Positions 18,986-29,773 of a stretch of DNA of 53,995 nucleotides are shown in pieces. Below the pieces are notes generated by a model. The model was not told where the DNA came from, searched no databases, and saw nothing but the letters and a program-made list of their open reading frames with translations. Position 1 is the stretch's first letter. Every line of letters begins with the position of its first letter. A program made the translations under genes and the position numbers. The stretch comes from Chrysochromulina parva (lineage: Eukaryota > Haptophyta > Prymnesiales > Chrysochromulinaceae), in assembly GCA_002887195.1 (NCBI GenBank), contig PJAB01000042.1:1-53995 (forward strand). Reading direction: 5' to 3'.

Positions 18986-19701
18986 TGTCCTCGTATTACG
19001 TCTACGTCGGCTGACGCGAGGTGTGCCTGCGTGCGTTCAATGACTTTACAGCTGAGCGTTAAGCTGAGCGGCCGTAGTGTACGGCTTTCGTCCGTTATAT
19101 TTATAATCTAGCCTCAAATAACCGGCAGGGGCTTCGGCTTGTACATCAGTATATTGTAAACGGTATCCAGCTGTGAGCTGAAGAACGCGCGTCCGACCGT
19201 GTGCTCCGCTGTGCGCTCATTGTGTGCGCTGAAGCCTGAACCGAACCGCTCGGCCCGGGTCGCGGGTCGGGTGTGCGCGCCTCCGTTAACGCCTCGATGG
19301 TTACTCGATGGTGAAGCTCGCGCTCAAGTGCCGGGGGCCAACGGGCGCCCGTGGAGTTAGTAACACCTCTCCTCTCCTTCATGCCAAACAGCGTGCTGTG
19401 GGGAAGAAAAGGTGTTTACTCGACACACGACAGCCAATCTTGGTGCAAATCTTGGTACCGCCAATGTGTGGGTAGCTTGGTCAGTTACAAATCTCTCTCT
19501 GGTCCCATTCCAATCAAATTGCTCGACCCAATAAAAGGCGTTCACAGCCAATGGTTATAATCTCGACACCCAAGACACAGGACCGGGGTACAATGCAGAT
19601 GCAGATCCACTAGCTCGGACTTGACTTGACTTGACTGACCCTGGACCCTCTTTCGCCTCTCGTTCACACCTCCAGTCTCCAGCGAGGGCGGTGTAGAGTG
19701 C
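18986..19701. other. Intergenic, promoter side of the JmjC gene
   Basis: 716 bp without a supported gene. A (GACTT)n run at 19618-19639 lies 63 bp before the JmjC start and is listed separately. Confidence 0.5.
19618..19639 (-). repeat. AAGTC repeat (as GACTT) before the JmjC gene
   Basis: gacttgacttgacttgactg is the reverse complement of the motif at 3733-3754. It ends 63 bp before the ATG at 19702. Confidence 0.55.
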
Positions 19702-21246
19702 ATGGACGTCTTCGGCGACGAGGAGGACGAGGAGGATGCACCCGTGCCTCTTTTGCCGCGTGCGAGCGACCATCCTCACTTTGCCTCGTGCCGGACGCTC
19801 TGGCCTGTAGATGAGGGACCAGCCGACGACGCCTCCTGTGAGCTCGACCACGCCCTCCGATCGTACGCCGATCGCCATGCTGACAGGGTCGCCAAGGGCC
19901 TGCATAAGAGCCGCAGCGAGTATGGCCGCGCGTGTGCGAAATCACTGCTCGCGGCAAACGAGGCATTCATATCGGGCGGCGCAGCCGCCGAGGCCCTCGG
20001 CCGCCACGCGCGCGCGGCTGCCGACTTTTGTGCGACGGCGATTGAGGAGCGCAACTGGGACACTCCGGCATGGCAGGAGGCCAACTTGCTCGCGCTGTGC
20101 TACCAGCTGGCTGCGCTGCTTGCGGAGGTGGCGTGTGATGCACAGGCTGTGACGCAGCCGTCGGCGCCGGCGGAAGCGCAGTCGCAGGCGGAGGCGGACC
20201 GTGGCGCAGAGGCCGGGCCTACAGCGTCTGTACGGATCGGCGCTGCGGCCATCGGTATCTTCAATCTCGCAGTCGCCGCCGCGTGCAACGAGCGGTCGGC
20301 GCCGGCGTGGCTGGCGAGCGTGAGCAGCCTGCTCCGGCGCGCGGAGGCGGTTGTCACGCGACTGCGACCGCGCCAGCTGCATCTGGGCGCCGAGACGCAA
20401 GAGCTCGCGCCATGGCATGCGTGGCGCATCCCTTCGGCGCTGCCGACGATCAACTTGCCCGAACTCTCGGAGCGGCGGCGGGTGCTCGAGGTGGACGCCT
20501 GCTCGCTGTCGTGCGCCTCCTTCTTCTGCGAGCATTTGCAGCGCGGCCGGCCGGTACTCATCCGCGGCCACTTGCAAGCGCAGCAGTGGGGAGCTCTGGA
20601 CTATTTCAGCGACCTTCGCTCGCTCTACGTGGACGCTGGTGGCCGGCTGGTGCCGGTGAGCTTGGGCTCGCCTCTGGTGGGCTACTCGGGCGTCGAGCAC
20701 TGGCCGCTCTCCCGCCTCATCGAGGAGCATCTGCTTCCTTCGAATGCGACTCACGATGCACCGAGGCCTGAGGGGCTTCAGCCTGATGAAGAGACGAATT
20801 GCCGTGTGGTCTACATGAGCCAGCACCATCTGCTACACCAGCACCCGTCGCTGCAGGCGCTGCTCGCCGTGCCTCCGTACACTCTCGGACGCGAGATGAG
20901 CCCGGCTAATCTGTGGATAGGCACGCGCGGCACCGTCACGTCCCTTCACTCGGACCCGTCCGATAATCTCCTCTGCCAGGTAGCCGGCTTCAAGTACTTT
21001 CGGCTGTACGCGCTCGATCAGACGCCGCTCTTGCACGCGACCACGCTACGCGCCAAGAACACGAACTCGTTTGGCACGTCGCCTGTGCGGCTCGAGGCGC
21101 CTCTCCCACCCGAGCACGCGTCCGTGGCTCAGGCCGAGTACATAGAAGGCCTCCTCGCGCCCGGCGACATGCTCTTCCTTCCCAAGAGTATGTGGCACTA
21201 TGTGCGTAGCCTCACCACCTCAGTCTCGGTCAACTTTTGGTTCTGA
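19702..21246 (+). CDS. KDM8: JmjC-domain hydroxylase, JMJD5/KDM8 type
   Basis: The 514-residue single-exon product starts MDVFGDEEDEEDAPVPLL. Residues about 40-250 are helical, like the N-terminal part of JMJD5. The C-terminal cupin holds the Fe(II) ligands His416 and Asp418 in LHSDPSDN and His499 in WHYVRSL, plus the LYALD and LSPGD-like LAPGDMLFLPKSMWHYV blocks; the end SVSVNFWF matches the family terminus. JMJD5 is a 2-oxoglutarate-dependent oxygenase that hydroxylates arginine in chromatin-related and ribosomal partners, and acts in nucleus and cytosol. Family match strong by wording and length; substrate inferred. Confidence 0.9.
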   Translation: MDVFGDEEDEEDAPVPLLPRASDHPHFASCRTLWPVDEGPADDASCELDHALRSYADRHADRVAKGLHKSRSEYGRACAKSLLAANEAFISGGAAAEALGRHARAAADFCATAIEERNWDTPAWQEANLLALCYQLAALLAEVACDAQAVTQPSAPAEAQSQAEADRGAEAGPTASVRIGAAAIGIFNLAVAAACNERSAPAWLASVSSLLRRAEAVVTRLRPRQLHLGAETQELAPWHAWRIPSALPTINLPELSERRRVLEVDACSLSCASFFCEHLQRGRPVLIRGHLQAQQWGALDYFSDLRSLYVDAGGRLVPVSLGSPLVGYSGVEHWPLSRLIEEHLLPSNATHDAPRPEGLQPDEETNCRVVYMSQHHLLHQHPSLQALLAVPPYTLGREMSPANLWIGTRGTVTSLHSDPSDNLLCQVAGFKYFRLYALDQTPLLHATTLRAKNTNSFGTSPVRLEAPLPPEHASVAQAEYIEGLLAPGDMLFLPKSMWHYVRSLTTSVSVNFWF

Positions 21247-21835
21247 CTTCATACGAAAGTGGCCAAATGCGACATACGATACCGCGGCCCACCGGAGATC
21301 TCGGAACGCCCCCCGCGCGCCGCGGCGAGGCGACTCCGCGGCAACCGCCCCCGGGCGGGCCGGCGGGGGCCGGGGATCGTCGAACGGCCCGATGTGGCCA
21401 GCTCAGTGCACAGTGGTGTACCGTCTGGTGTGTCTTCTATATGTAGAGAGGCTGACACCTTCAAAGGTCTAAAATGTGGCATATTTGATATTACCACAGG
21501 CCCACAGCCCGCGAGCCGCGTCGCGCGCTGGTGCCACGCGGACTCGCGGAGCCACTAGAGCCGGCACTAGCCGCACTACCGACCGACGCACACGCGTCCG
21601 CTTGAAGGCATGAAGGCTACGCGCACGACCAAACGGTGGAAGGCACTGCGTGGGTGCGGGTGTCGTTGGTTAATTTTGGCGACCGGCGCACACAACGACA
21701 TGTCAGCGCTCGGCTCATAAGTCCCGACTGGTTGAGGAGCTCGGCAAAGAAGGTGCTAAGCACCGCGTTGACGCATATCAACCAAGTGCTCCACCGGTGA
21801 GCCCTAGCATCAAGCTTCATCCGCACTTCCGCCAG
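21247..21835. other. Intergenic between convergent genes
   Basis: 589 bp with no supported feature. Small frames here are GC-driven and lack motifs. Confidence 0.5.
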
Positions 21836-24682
21836 CTACGGCTTTAGGATTGCAAGGAGGTCCTTGAAGTCGCCCGTGCCCGTGAGCTTGGTCACCTCGT
21901 CCATGCGATCAAAGAGCTCGAGCACCTTGCTCTCAGAGAGCCCTGTTCTGCCCGTGCCGCGCTCGGCTATCTCACGGGCGGCCCACGGGCTGATCTGCGG
22001 AACAATGAACTCGCCCTGGCGCCGATCCTTGCTACGGTTCGCGTGGCCAACGAGGTACATGAGGTCGCGGGCCGCCCAGCTCTTGGGTGGCCGACGGCGG
22101 TCCGTCGGCACCTCGTTGCTCACGAGCGTTGGTGCCGACTGCTGCGGTGCGTCGCGGTGGTAAGTCGGAGCATCTCTCAGAGCCGGCGCAGACTTGCTAA
22201 AGGACATGAGGCGCATAACAGCACGATCCGCGATATTCTTGGCACGCTGCTCGTGCTGCTGCTGCTGCAGAGTGGCAAGTGACGCCGTGCGAGGCGCGCC
22301 GTCTGAGTGCAGGCTCGGTGCCCCTCTGGCCACGAACGCCACCCAGCACGGGTGACAGACGGAGATGGTGCGGGCGAGGAAGCCTGCGTCGCGCGAGCGT
22401 GCGAGCTGCTCGAACTGATGGAAGCTCATCTGAGGGTGTCGGCTGGCAATGAGAGGCGGGATGCGGCCGACAAAGCTGCCATGCTCACGCAGATGCGAGC
22501 CGATGAGCACTCGGTACGACAACTTCGCCGTTTCGCCCACGATATGTGCGCGTCCGCACGCGATGCACCGAGCGCCCTCTTCGACGATGGTCGAAGGATT
22601 CACCCACCGAGCGTGAAGCTGCGTGTTGATGAGCGGGGCGGGTCGGACGCGATGATGCAGGTCAAGAGGCGTGTGGCTACCAAGCTTGCCGCTGGCCGTG
22701 CCCACGCCTTGCGAACGGTGGGAGCTCGCGCTCGTCGTTCGCAGCGATCCGGCACTCTGGGGCCGCGACAGCAATGTAGGCTTCGAGCTGGTGCGCACCG
22801 GCGAGCTCGCGCCCGTCTTCGGTTGCTGCCGCCCGGGAGAGCTCGAAGCACTCTGCGGGCGAGGACGCTGCGGCGTATCCGATGGGCACAGCGCGACGCC
22901 TTCAGCGAGGCTTGAGGCTGGCCGCATCGCATCCGACTCTGACGACTCGCCAGGCTCCTGGATGCCCTCGACGACAGGCGGGCGCCTAGCCGTGGGGCCG
23001 CCCACCCTCGAAGCATAGCGGAGGCTCGTGCACGTCGACAGCCACAGCTCCCCATCCTCATCGATCTTGAAGGTAAGGCTGAGGCGTTTGATGCAGATAC
23101 GATGCAGCGACACACTCGCAGTATGCTCGACGATGCTCCGGCAGGTGCGGTGGACCGAGGTGGGGTAACGATCACCGCGGATGGGCTTGCAGAACGCCGA
23201 GAATGGCTCGGCTTCGTGCGTCACTGTTCTCGCGTACGTGGACGACCTGGCCTGAGCCTCGGGCCCCACTTCGATGCCATCCCACCGCTCCAAGAGCAGC
23301 GCGTGCGGGCTCCAAACTGCCACGAACGTCGAATTACTGGCCCGGTTTGGGGCAACGTAACGTTGCAGCTGACCGTCATTAACAACATCTCGGTGCATGA
23401 GAAAGTCCCGTAGCTCTGCCGCGGACAGATGCTCGACGTGGGTTTGCCGCGCACCTTTGCGCTGATCGCCACGATGCTTAGCCGCGTCGACCGGGCATGA
23501 ATAGGTGTAGAGCGCGACGATGGTGTCATCGGAAGGAGCGGCCCCCTTGGAGCCGCTACGACGGGTGAAGGTCTGGTAGATCTGCTCAGACGTCATCTTA
23601 TCCCGTGCCTTTCGCCGCAGTTTGCCCGCACGGTCTGTGAAGTACCACGATTGGGGTTGCCGATACTTGTAGACGATAGTGTCAGGCAGGCGCACGTTGC
23701 GACAGCCCTCACCAGTGACAGGATGCTTTGCATGTAGCCATGTCCAGATCGTGCAAATGCACCCGTCGTGCTCGTCGAGCGGCGGCTGAATCGGGTCATC
23801 GTTGTCGTTGTCGTTATCACTCGGCTCCGGTAGCAGCCCGATGCGTGGCGAGCCCAGGTTGACTGGCGGACCTGCGGCATTCGAAAAGAATTTGAACACG
23901 CGCCCTCCACCGCCGTACTTCCTCTCGACCTTGGGTGGCAGATCAGGCGGCACGTACGTTGTAAGGTCCTTGAGGGCCGCCCTCTTGAGCTCGTTCAGCT
24001 GTGCCGCGGCGATCTTGCTCTCCACCATCTGCCTCTCGTGCTCGAGGCATCGTGCCGCCTTTTCCTCGCGCTCCCTGCGCCAGTCTGCGACATCCCTGAT
24101 CGCAGAGCGCCGCGCTTCGACTCGACTCATCGCTTGGTGGCGACGGGCCAAGCTCTGTATCTTCAATGCCTTCTCGTGCGCGTCCGGAGGGAAATCTCCC
24201 TCGTTCATGTCGGCCACGCACCTCGCCTGCGCTCGTGCCTTGGCTGCATCTGCAGATGCTCGGGCTCGCTTTCTGCGCACCCAACGCTGCGCCACCGTGG
24301 CACATCGTATTTGCACATCCTGCCGTGCTGCATACTTGCGCCAAGATGCGTGGTTCTTGGCAGCGTCGAAGATGCCCTTCGCCTCACGACGTGCGATTCT
24401 CTGCAAGGACGCTCGCTGGATTTTCTTGGCCATCTTTACCATCTTCTTCCTAAGCTGTGATCGCCGCCAGCAGGACTGTATGACCGGCACCGCAAATCGT
24501 TGCCGCATCCTCTCAATCTTGACAAACGCGCGCGCGAGTGCACCACGCCATGTTGCCTGTACAACGACGGCAGCGGCCCACGGGTCCCCGTTCCATCTCC
24601 TTCCCGCAAGCTCCTTCTTCATGCAAGCCGCGCGCAGCAGGTTGTCGTGCCATTCTGAGCGCTGCCGAAGAGCAGCAAGCAT
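21836..24682 (-). CDS. Large IQ-motif protein with a possible zinc-binding cluster
   Basis: The ATG at 24682 gives 948 residues. Residues about 25-220 hold several IQ-like calmodulin-binding motifs (VVVQATWRGALARAF, VIQSCWRRSQLRKK, IQRASLQRIARRE, LKIQSLARRHQAMSR), then a charged helix. The middle (about 280-560) mixes a globular part (KYRQPQSWYFTDRAGKLRRK, CSPVDAAKHRGDQRKG-like) with Ser/Pro-rich linker. Near residue 720, EEGARCIACGRAH and later SVCHPCW form a CxxC...CxxC pair that could bind zinc. The family is unknown; large IQ proteins with this plan are frequent in flagella. The frame opens with GTG further upstream, but no ATG, so 24682 was taken. Confidence 0.7.
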   Translation of the reverse strand: MLAALRQRSEWHDNLLRAACMKKELAGRRWNGDPWAAAVVVQATWRGALARAFVKIERMRQRFAVPVIQSCWRRSQLRKKMVKMAKKIQRASLQRIARREAKGIFDAAKNHASWRKYAARQDVQIRCATVAQRWVRRKRARASADAAKARAQARCVADMNEGDFPPDAHEKALKIQSLARRHQAMSRVEARRSAIRDVADWRREREEKAARCLEHERQMVESKIAAAQLNELKRAALKDLTTYVPPDLPPKVERKYGGGGRVFKFFSNAAGPPVNLGSPRIGLLPEPSDNDNDNDDPIQPPLDEHDGCICTIWTWLHAKHPVTGEGCRNVRLPDTIVYKYRQPQSWYFTDRAGKLRRKARDKMTSEQIYQTFTRRSGSKGAAPSDDTIVALYTYSCPVDAAKHRGDQRKGARQTHVEHLSAAELRDFLMHRDVVNDGQLQRYVAPNRASNSTFVAVWSPHALLLERWDGIEVGPEAQARSSTYARTVTHEAEPFSAFCKPIRGDRYPTSVHRTCRSIVEHTASVSLHRICIKRLSLTFKIDEDGELWLSTCTSLRYASRVGGPTARRPPVVEGIQEPGESSESDAMRPASSLAEGVALCPSDTPQRPRPQSASSSPGRQQPKTGASSPVRTSSKPTLLSRPQSAGSLRTTSASSHRSQGVGTASGKLGSHTPLDLHHRVRPAPLINTQLHARWVNPSTIVEEGARCIACGRAHIVGETAKLSYRVLIGSHLREHGSFVGRIPPLIASRHPQMSFHQFEQLARSRDAGFLARTISVCHPCWVAFVARGAPSLHSDGAPRTASLATLQQQQHEQRAKNIADRAVMRLMSFSKSAPALRDAPTYHRDAPQQSAPTLVSNEVPTDRRRPPKSWAARDLMYLVGHANRSKDRRQGEFIVPQISPWAAREIAERGTGRTGLSESKVLELFDRMDEVTKLTGTGDFKDLLAILKP

Positions 24683-24858
24683 CACTCGAAGGGGTGGTCG
24701 ACCGGCGCGCGCCACGGCAAGCGAACCCGATCAGACCCGAAACTTGTCGCGCGGACCGCGGGCATACACGATAACAGCCCAAATCATGGCTCAGGACCTC
24801 TCGGGCGCCTCGTGCCGAGCGGGCGTCGTCGCAGATAGAGCTTAGGCGGCGAGCACAC

Positions 24859-26790
24859 ATGCGGTCAGCGTTTAAACCCGCTCCGTCGTCAGCTGGAGCC
24901 GCTCCGCCACTCATGACGTCTACAGCGACCTCATTTACGTCTATAGCAACATCAAGCACAGAGCTTCGGACTCCGATGGAATCGTTGACTGCTGTGACGG
25001 CACTGAACCCAGCCAGCCTTGCACTCAATGAAAAATTCCTTGAGATGCTTGCCGAGGAGGTTTCGCGTGCAGCTGAGGAAGATGCCCTCCTAGGAGGCCC
25101 TCCTAGGCCATACTCGCCAGCCGAGGATACTCGCAGTGCAGAGGAGGTTGCACGCTCAGCTGCAGAGGAGGCCATACGCGCGGAGCAAGCAGCCCTGCGA
25201 GCTGAGGAGGAGGCCATCCTCGCCGAGGAGGCAGCGCTGCGAGCAGCCGAGGAGGAAGCTGAGGAGGAAGCCTTGCAGGCAGAGGAGGAAGCCTTGCGGG
25301 CCGAGGAGGCCGCGGCAGCCTTGCGTGCAGAGGAGGAAGCCTTGCGGGCCGAGGAGGCTGCAGAGAGGGCGGCAGCCGAGAGAGAGGCCGAGCAGGCCGC
25401 GCGCAAGGAGGCGCGTGCGTCGGCACTAGCGGCCTATCGGGACAAGAAGCGGCGAGAAAGCGAGGTTGCAGTGAAGGATGGATTTCCTCCTCAGGCGGAC
25501 CCCGGGCAGACCGCAAGCGATTTGCAGAGACGAGGCGATGAAAATGCCACTGAGACGGCTGATCCGCCATCAAAAGGATCTCCCAGTCCGCAACTTCCGT
25601 CGCCTGATGGTTCAACCCTCAACGACTCGTTGCCAACACCGTCGCCACGATTCAAGGATTCGCCTCTCTCTAACCATAACCCATCTGTGAGCTCAGGTGG
25701 GACGTTGCCGTCTCCTGCTCCCGCGTCCCTGCCGTCGGTACTTCGGCTGCAAAATCCTAGCCAACTTGCCGTCCGGCGCCAGCCAGGCTTACCTCAGCCA
25801 GAGCCAGAGGCGATGATGCCATCTGGGGAGGAAGGGTTGGACAATCAAGCGAACGTCATCGAGCCAGCGGCACACCAACGAACGCCTTTGCTGCTCGTGC
25901 AAGAGTCCATGGGTACTGCAAGCTCAGGGCTTACTGAACTATGCGCTGCGGCAGCCTCTGGGCTCGAGGACAGTGTGTACGAGCTACTCGAGGGTGGCGC
26001 GGATCCAAACGATGCGGGCCATGACCTTCGCGTGCCGCCTCTGTGCCGCGCTGCCGCCTCTGGATCGCTGGGGACGGTTGCTCTGCTGCTGGACAAGAAG
26101 GCTCATCCGTCGGCGACGAATGGCTTTGGCAGCACGGCTTTGCACTTCGCGGCTGCGAAAGGACATGAAACCATCATCCAACATCTTGTGCTGCATGGAG
26201 CCAAACTCGAATTGAAAAATAAATTCGGAGACACAGCGCTCAGCATAGCCGCACTCCAAAATCAGAGCGCGGCCTGTGGCTTGCTGATTGATTTGCGTGC
26301 GGACGTGGGCTGCAAGCGCAACAAAGGGTGGACCCCACTTCACCTCGCCGCTAGCTGTGGTCACACGGCCGTGTGTGACGTCCTCTGTGCTCGAGGACAC
26401 GCCAATCTTGAGGCTCGAGGGCAAGATGATGTCCGTCCGCTCATGCTCGCGGTTGCTTCGGGGCACCACTTCACGTCGACACGTCTCTTGGAAAACAGCG
26501 CGAACATCCTCTCCACGAGCCGCCATGGGCGAACGGCTTTGCACTTTGCCGCAGCGTCCGGCAACCACGGTTGCTGCGAGCTCCTTCTCGAACGAGGTGG
26601 CTTGAAGCTCGTTGCTCTGAACGACGTGCAAGGGGCCTCGGCTGTGGAGTACGCTCGTCGCTCGGGACATGCGCGACTGGCCGACGCCATAGCTGGTGGA
26701 GTAATTGGGTCGCCAGCTCGAACGACTGCAAGTGGCGAACGTATGCAAGTGGCCATCTCACCCCGCAACTTTTGGCCTCGATGGCCATGA
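24859..26790 (+). CDS. Glu/Ala-rich coiled-coil protein with ankyrin repeats
   Basis: 643 residues from a clean ATG. Residues about 70-195 are a near-pure Glu/Ala/Arg helix built of repeats of the type ALRAEEEAL, predicted coiled coil. A Pro/Ser linker follows (about 215-330). Residues about 355-615 hold seven ankyrin repeats (ALHFAAAKGHETIIQHL, TPLHLAASCGHTAVCDVL, TALHFAAASGNHGCCELL). Ankyrin arrays bind partner proteins; the target is unknown. The repeat-rich helix is coded by near-identical 21-24 nt units, a sign of slippage growth. It diverges from the IQ gene with only 176 bp between starts. Confidence 0.85.
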   Translation: MRSAFKPAPSSAGAAPPLMTSTATSFTSIATSSTELRTPMESLTAVTALNPASLALNEKFLEMLAEEVSRAAEEDALLGGPPRPYSPAEDTRSAEEVARSAAEEAIRAEQAALRAEEEAILAEEAALRAAEEEAEEEALQAEEEALRAEEAAAALRAEEEALRAEEAAERAAAEREAEQAARKEARASALAAYRDKKRRESEVAVKDGFPPQADPGQTASDLQRRGDENATETADPPSKGSPSPQLPSPDGSTLNDSLPTPSPRFKDSPLSNHNPSVSSGGTLPSPAPASLPSVLRLQNPSQLAVRRQPGLPQPEPEAMMPSGEEGLDNQANVIEPAAHQRTPLLLVQESMGTASSGLTELCAAAASGLEDSVYELLEGGADPNDAGHDLRVPPLCRAAASGSLGTVALLLDKKAHPSATNGFGSTALHFAAAKGHETIIQHLVLHGAKLELKNKFGDTALSIAALQNQSAACGLLIDLRADVGCKRNKGWTPLHLAASCGHTAVCDVLCARGHANLEARGQDDVRPLMLAVASGHHFTSTRLLENSANILSTSRHGRTALHFAAASGNHGCCELLLERGGLKLVALNDVQGASAVEYARRSGHARLADAIAGGVIGSPARTTASGERMQVAISPRNFWPRWP

Positions 26791-27598
26791 TGCCGTTTTC
26801 GATGAGCGCCGACTACTCCTGTGGCGTCCTCTGGGTACTCGCGTCACGCGCGTAGGATCTCGTCTAGGGTAGGAACATCGCGTCGCATGTGCGATGTGGG
26901 TAGGGGAAGCCCGCGGCTCGCAGACATATCTTATATCTATAGAAACATCGTAATTAAAACGCCGAAAGTGGGCTCTGGTGCCTGGAGAGCTGTTAGCGTC
27001 GCGGGGCCGGTCCGGAGGGTCGCCGCGGGTCCGCGGGTCGCCGCCGCCGACCGGTTCGGTATACCGCGCCGCGCCGCCGCGTTAGAGCTCGTCATCGCTT
27101 TTGAACATCGCATTGTGAACCATTTTCCTAGACTATGCCGGTGGCAATGACGGTTGTACGTCACCTCCCACTGTGTTGTCCCGGCGGGGCGCCGGATGCG
27201 GCGACAGAAAAATCTCGCTTCTCGGTCCCCGCGAACTCGCCGCGACGACCGACACCGAGGGTCCGGTCGAAGGGTCCGGTGCCGTCCGTTGCATCGGCGC
27301 ACAGGCCATCAGGCCTGCGCACAGGAAAAGGACCTTCGGACCGCTGCTGCGAGCCTACTGCGAGCCGCGGGTGCCACAGCCAACAGGAGTTTGCACCTGC
27401 TACCACTGCGCCGCCGCGCCCACGAAGCGGTCGTGATCCGATGCAAGGAGCATTTGCATCTTTATCAAAATGTCCCCGAAGTCGTTTATAATTTGATACA
27501 TAGGTTCGCACGGTATTCTTTGCCTTGCCCTCCATAGACGTTGTGTAGGCAGTGGTCGTAGATGTGTGCCGCCTCGTTGAACACCGCACCGCATGACC
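26791..27598. other. Intergenic, 808 bp, no gene recognised
   Basis: Between convergent genes. Several short frames without motifs; AT-rich patches near 26930-26950 and 27440-27530. Confidence 0.5.
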
Positions 27599-28021
27599 TC
27601 ACAGCGGGCCACCGCGCGCCGTCGTCTCTGGCCAAGACAGTTCGCCGTCAAAGGAGGCATGGCGCACGCCATTCGCAAATAAATCCTGAATCACTAAGAC
27701 AGCAGCCCCGCTGGCGTGCTTATTGTCTGCCATGACAAGTATCTCGTGCTTGCGCGTGGACATCAGTAGCTGCACCGACTCTTCGTCGTCGTCGCTCAGC
27801 ATGCGAGCTCGCCGTATGAGAGCCGGCACGTGTGCGGCATATCGCCGCGCTGAACTCGACAAAGGATCGCTTGATGCAATCACAAAGCCTGAGACCACTT
27901 CGACAATTATCACGCTCATGACCCCTGGCGCCTTCAGTAAGCACTGCACGCACGGTTCAGTTACACTGGTGAGCCGATGCGATTCAAAGCGGTCATCCTC
28001 ATCGTATGGTTCGGTATGCAT
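27599..28021 (-). CDS. Roadblock/LC7-type dynein light chain
   Basis: The ATG at 28021 gives 140 residues. The core LLKAPGVMSVIIVEVVSGFVIASSDPLSS, then a helix (YAAHVPALIRRARML) and STRKHEILVMADNKH with VLVIQDL reproduce the roadblock fold order (beta-beta-alpha-beta), including the near-diagnostic TRKHEI(L/M) strand. Roadblock chains dimerise on dynein intermediate chains in cytoplasmic or axonemal dynein. It is about 40 residues longer than the common 96-residue form, at both ends. An upstream exon is possible since the frame is open to 28087 without another ATG. Confidence 0.78.
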   Translation of the reverse strand: MHTEPYDEDDRFESHRLTSVTEPCVQCLLKAPGVMSVIIVEVVSGFVIASSDPLSSSARRYAAHVPALIRRARMLSDDDEESVQLLMSTRKHEILVMADNKHASGAAVLVIQDLFANGVRHASFDGELSWPETTARGGPL

Positions 28022-28664
28022 CGCCTCGCATGCCGCGGAAGAACGGAACGCAAGCACACACACAGCGAGTTCATGGCTAAAAGTTCAGCTGCTGGCCTCG
28101 GCTTCAGCACAGAACGACACACGCCTAAGCATTCCCCGGGTGGTCCGTTGCCCAAGAATTCTACAAAGATTCTACCCCCCACTTTGTGAACTACTATTGT
28201 AAGCACGAAACACTGCCACGCAATACAGTAATTGCGTGAAGGTAAGCACTAAGCTCTGAGGCCGAACGACACGCGCCACCCTACGTTGTATCTCGTAAAT
28301 GGTGTCGGACGCTTCGACTTTGGTCTGAGCTCTGAGCCTCTGACCAGTCGAGTGTAAGTCGAGTGAGACTGTGAGCGAGTCGCGACCACGCACTGCGCGC
28401 TTTATGCGCGCTCGAAACGCCTTGTCGAAAACCATTTATATTTCTCTGCCGTGTGCCAAGTGCTGACGTGTGTGACGAGCTCTCCGCCCCGAACTCCACG
28501 AGCTCTCGTTTTTTGAGATGAATTGATGATCCTACTTCATCCAACATTCATCAATTTTAGGCTTACTTAGCGGAAGAGATGCAGTCAAGATGCGCTGCCG
28601 CCGGCAGCGTCGCTGGGGCCTGGGCTCTCGGGGCGGCGAGACAGAACATTGCGGACCACCAGAC
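28022..28664. other. Intergenic, 643 bp
   Basis: Promoter side of the roadblock gene and 3' flank of the phosducin-like gene. No coding region was recognised. Confidence 0.45.
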
Positions 28665-29291
28665 CTATTTTGACCTCGCTTGGTGTGGGTTCTTGGGCAG
28701 ATCGGTAGTCACGAGCCCCGCCTGCGCGAGCTCCCATTCGACGTCATCGACACCAAAACTCGATCCACCAAACGCTGCCGCGCCGACACATTGATGCACG
28801 AGGTCGTCATCCTTGTACATGAGCAGCGTCGGTAAGTTGGCCTCAGGATAGTTGGGTATGCACTCGTGCGAATCGATCTGCAGGAACTTGACGTCGCTAA
28901 ACCTGATCGCCAGCTTCTCCAGCAGCACTAGCATCAGCGAGCTCAGGTAGTGCCGGGGCTTGTGCAGGAAGACCACCACGCCGACGCCGCCGCCTGCCTC
29001 GTTCACCTCAGCCACGTAGTCGACCTTCATCAAGGGAACGACCTTGCCGAAGCATCCGCGGCTCGTGGCAGCCTTCAACTCCTCGAGCCGCTCCGCGCGG
29101 ATACGAGCCAGCTCATCGACGTCGCCATCCTCAGCCATGGCGGCGACTGCAGCTGCAAAGGGCGGCGCTCCATCGTCGGCCTCCGCCGGCGCTGCCTCGC
29201 GCTCGAGCGGTGGCAAATTGCCTATGCGCCGCTGCGCGTCTTCCCACTCGGTTGTCGGCTTGTCGCGCTCGGTCGTGAAGACGAGCGACAT
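28665..29291 (-). CDS. PDCL3: Phosducin-like protein 3 (thioredoxin fold)
   Basis: 208 residues from ATG 29291. The N-terminal TTEWEDAQRRIGNLPP matches the start of the PDCL3/viral-IAP-associated-factor group, followed by an acidic helix (DELARIRAERLEELKAA) and a thioredoxin-like domain (GKVVPLMKVDYVAEVNEA, VVVFLHKPRHYLSS, VKFLQIDSHECIPNYPEANLPTLLMYKDDDL). No CxxC is present, as in the family. These proteins are co-chaperones of the CCT complex in actin and tubulin folding. The gene shares a 182-bp divergent promoter with the coiled-coil gene at 29474. Confidence 0.9.
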   Translation of the reverse strand: MSLVFTTERDKPTTEWEDAQRRIGNLPPLEREAAPAEADDGAPPFAAAVAAMAEDGDVDELARIRAERLEELKAATSRGCFGKVVPLMKVDYVAEVNEAGGGVGVVVFLHKPRHYLSSLMLVLLEKLAIRFSDVKFLQIDSHECIPNYPEANLPTLLMYKDDDLVHQCVGAAAFGGSSFGVDDVEWELAQAGLVTTDLPKNPHQARSK

Positions 29292-29312
29292 ACAAACGTC
29301 AGTATAAATACC

Positions 29313-29344
29313 AGTCAAGTCAAGTCAGTCAAGCAAGTCAAGTG
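29313..29344 (+). repeat. AAGTC repeat in a divergent promoter
   Basis: agtcaagtcaagtcagtcaa continues with more degenerate copies. It begins 22 bp upstream of the PDCL3 ATG (minus strand) and ends 130 bp before the ATG at 29474. A tataaata sits at 29303-29310. Confidence 0.55.
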
Positions 29345-29473
29345 AAGCCGTATGGTCTGTTGTTTTAGACGTGGGACTCGCCAGACTTGTGTTCACAGGA
29401 AGACGCAGAGTTCAGTTCACCAACTCGTTCACCGTGCTCCGCGCACAAAGGAACCCTGGACTGGGAGCGGAGC

Positions 29474-29722
29474 ATGGCCGGGAGTGCCCGGGACGCCGAC
29501 GCAGACCGCGTGTACCACCGGCTGCTTGCCGAGGATGCGCTCGTCACACAGGCTGCCACCGAGCTCGGCATCTTGCGCGCCGATCTGAGCGCGAAGCCCT
29601 ACGAGGCGTATGCTGAGAAAGGCCTGCCAGAGCCGGTGGTGAAGCTGCGCTACGAGCACGCGGTGCACCGTCGGCGGATGCTGGCGCAGGAGATCATCGA
29701 TCGCTGCTCTGCGCTCGAGCTC

Positions 29723-29773
<51 letters not shown>

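Noticed and set aside
24513..25406. Ser/Ala-rich minus-strand frame crossing two genes
   Set aside because: Antisense to the Glu/Ala-rich helix of the ankyrin gene and overlapping the IQ gene start in another frame.
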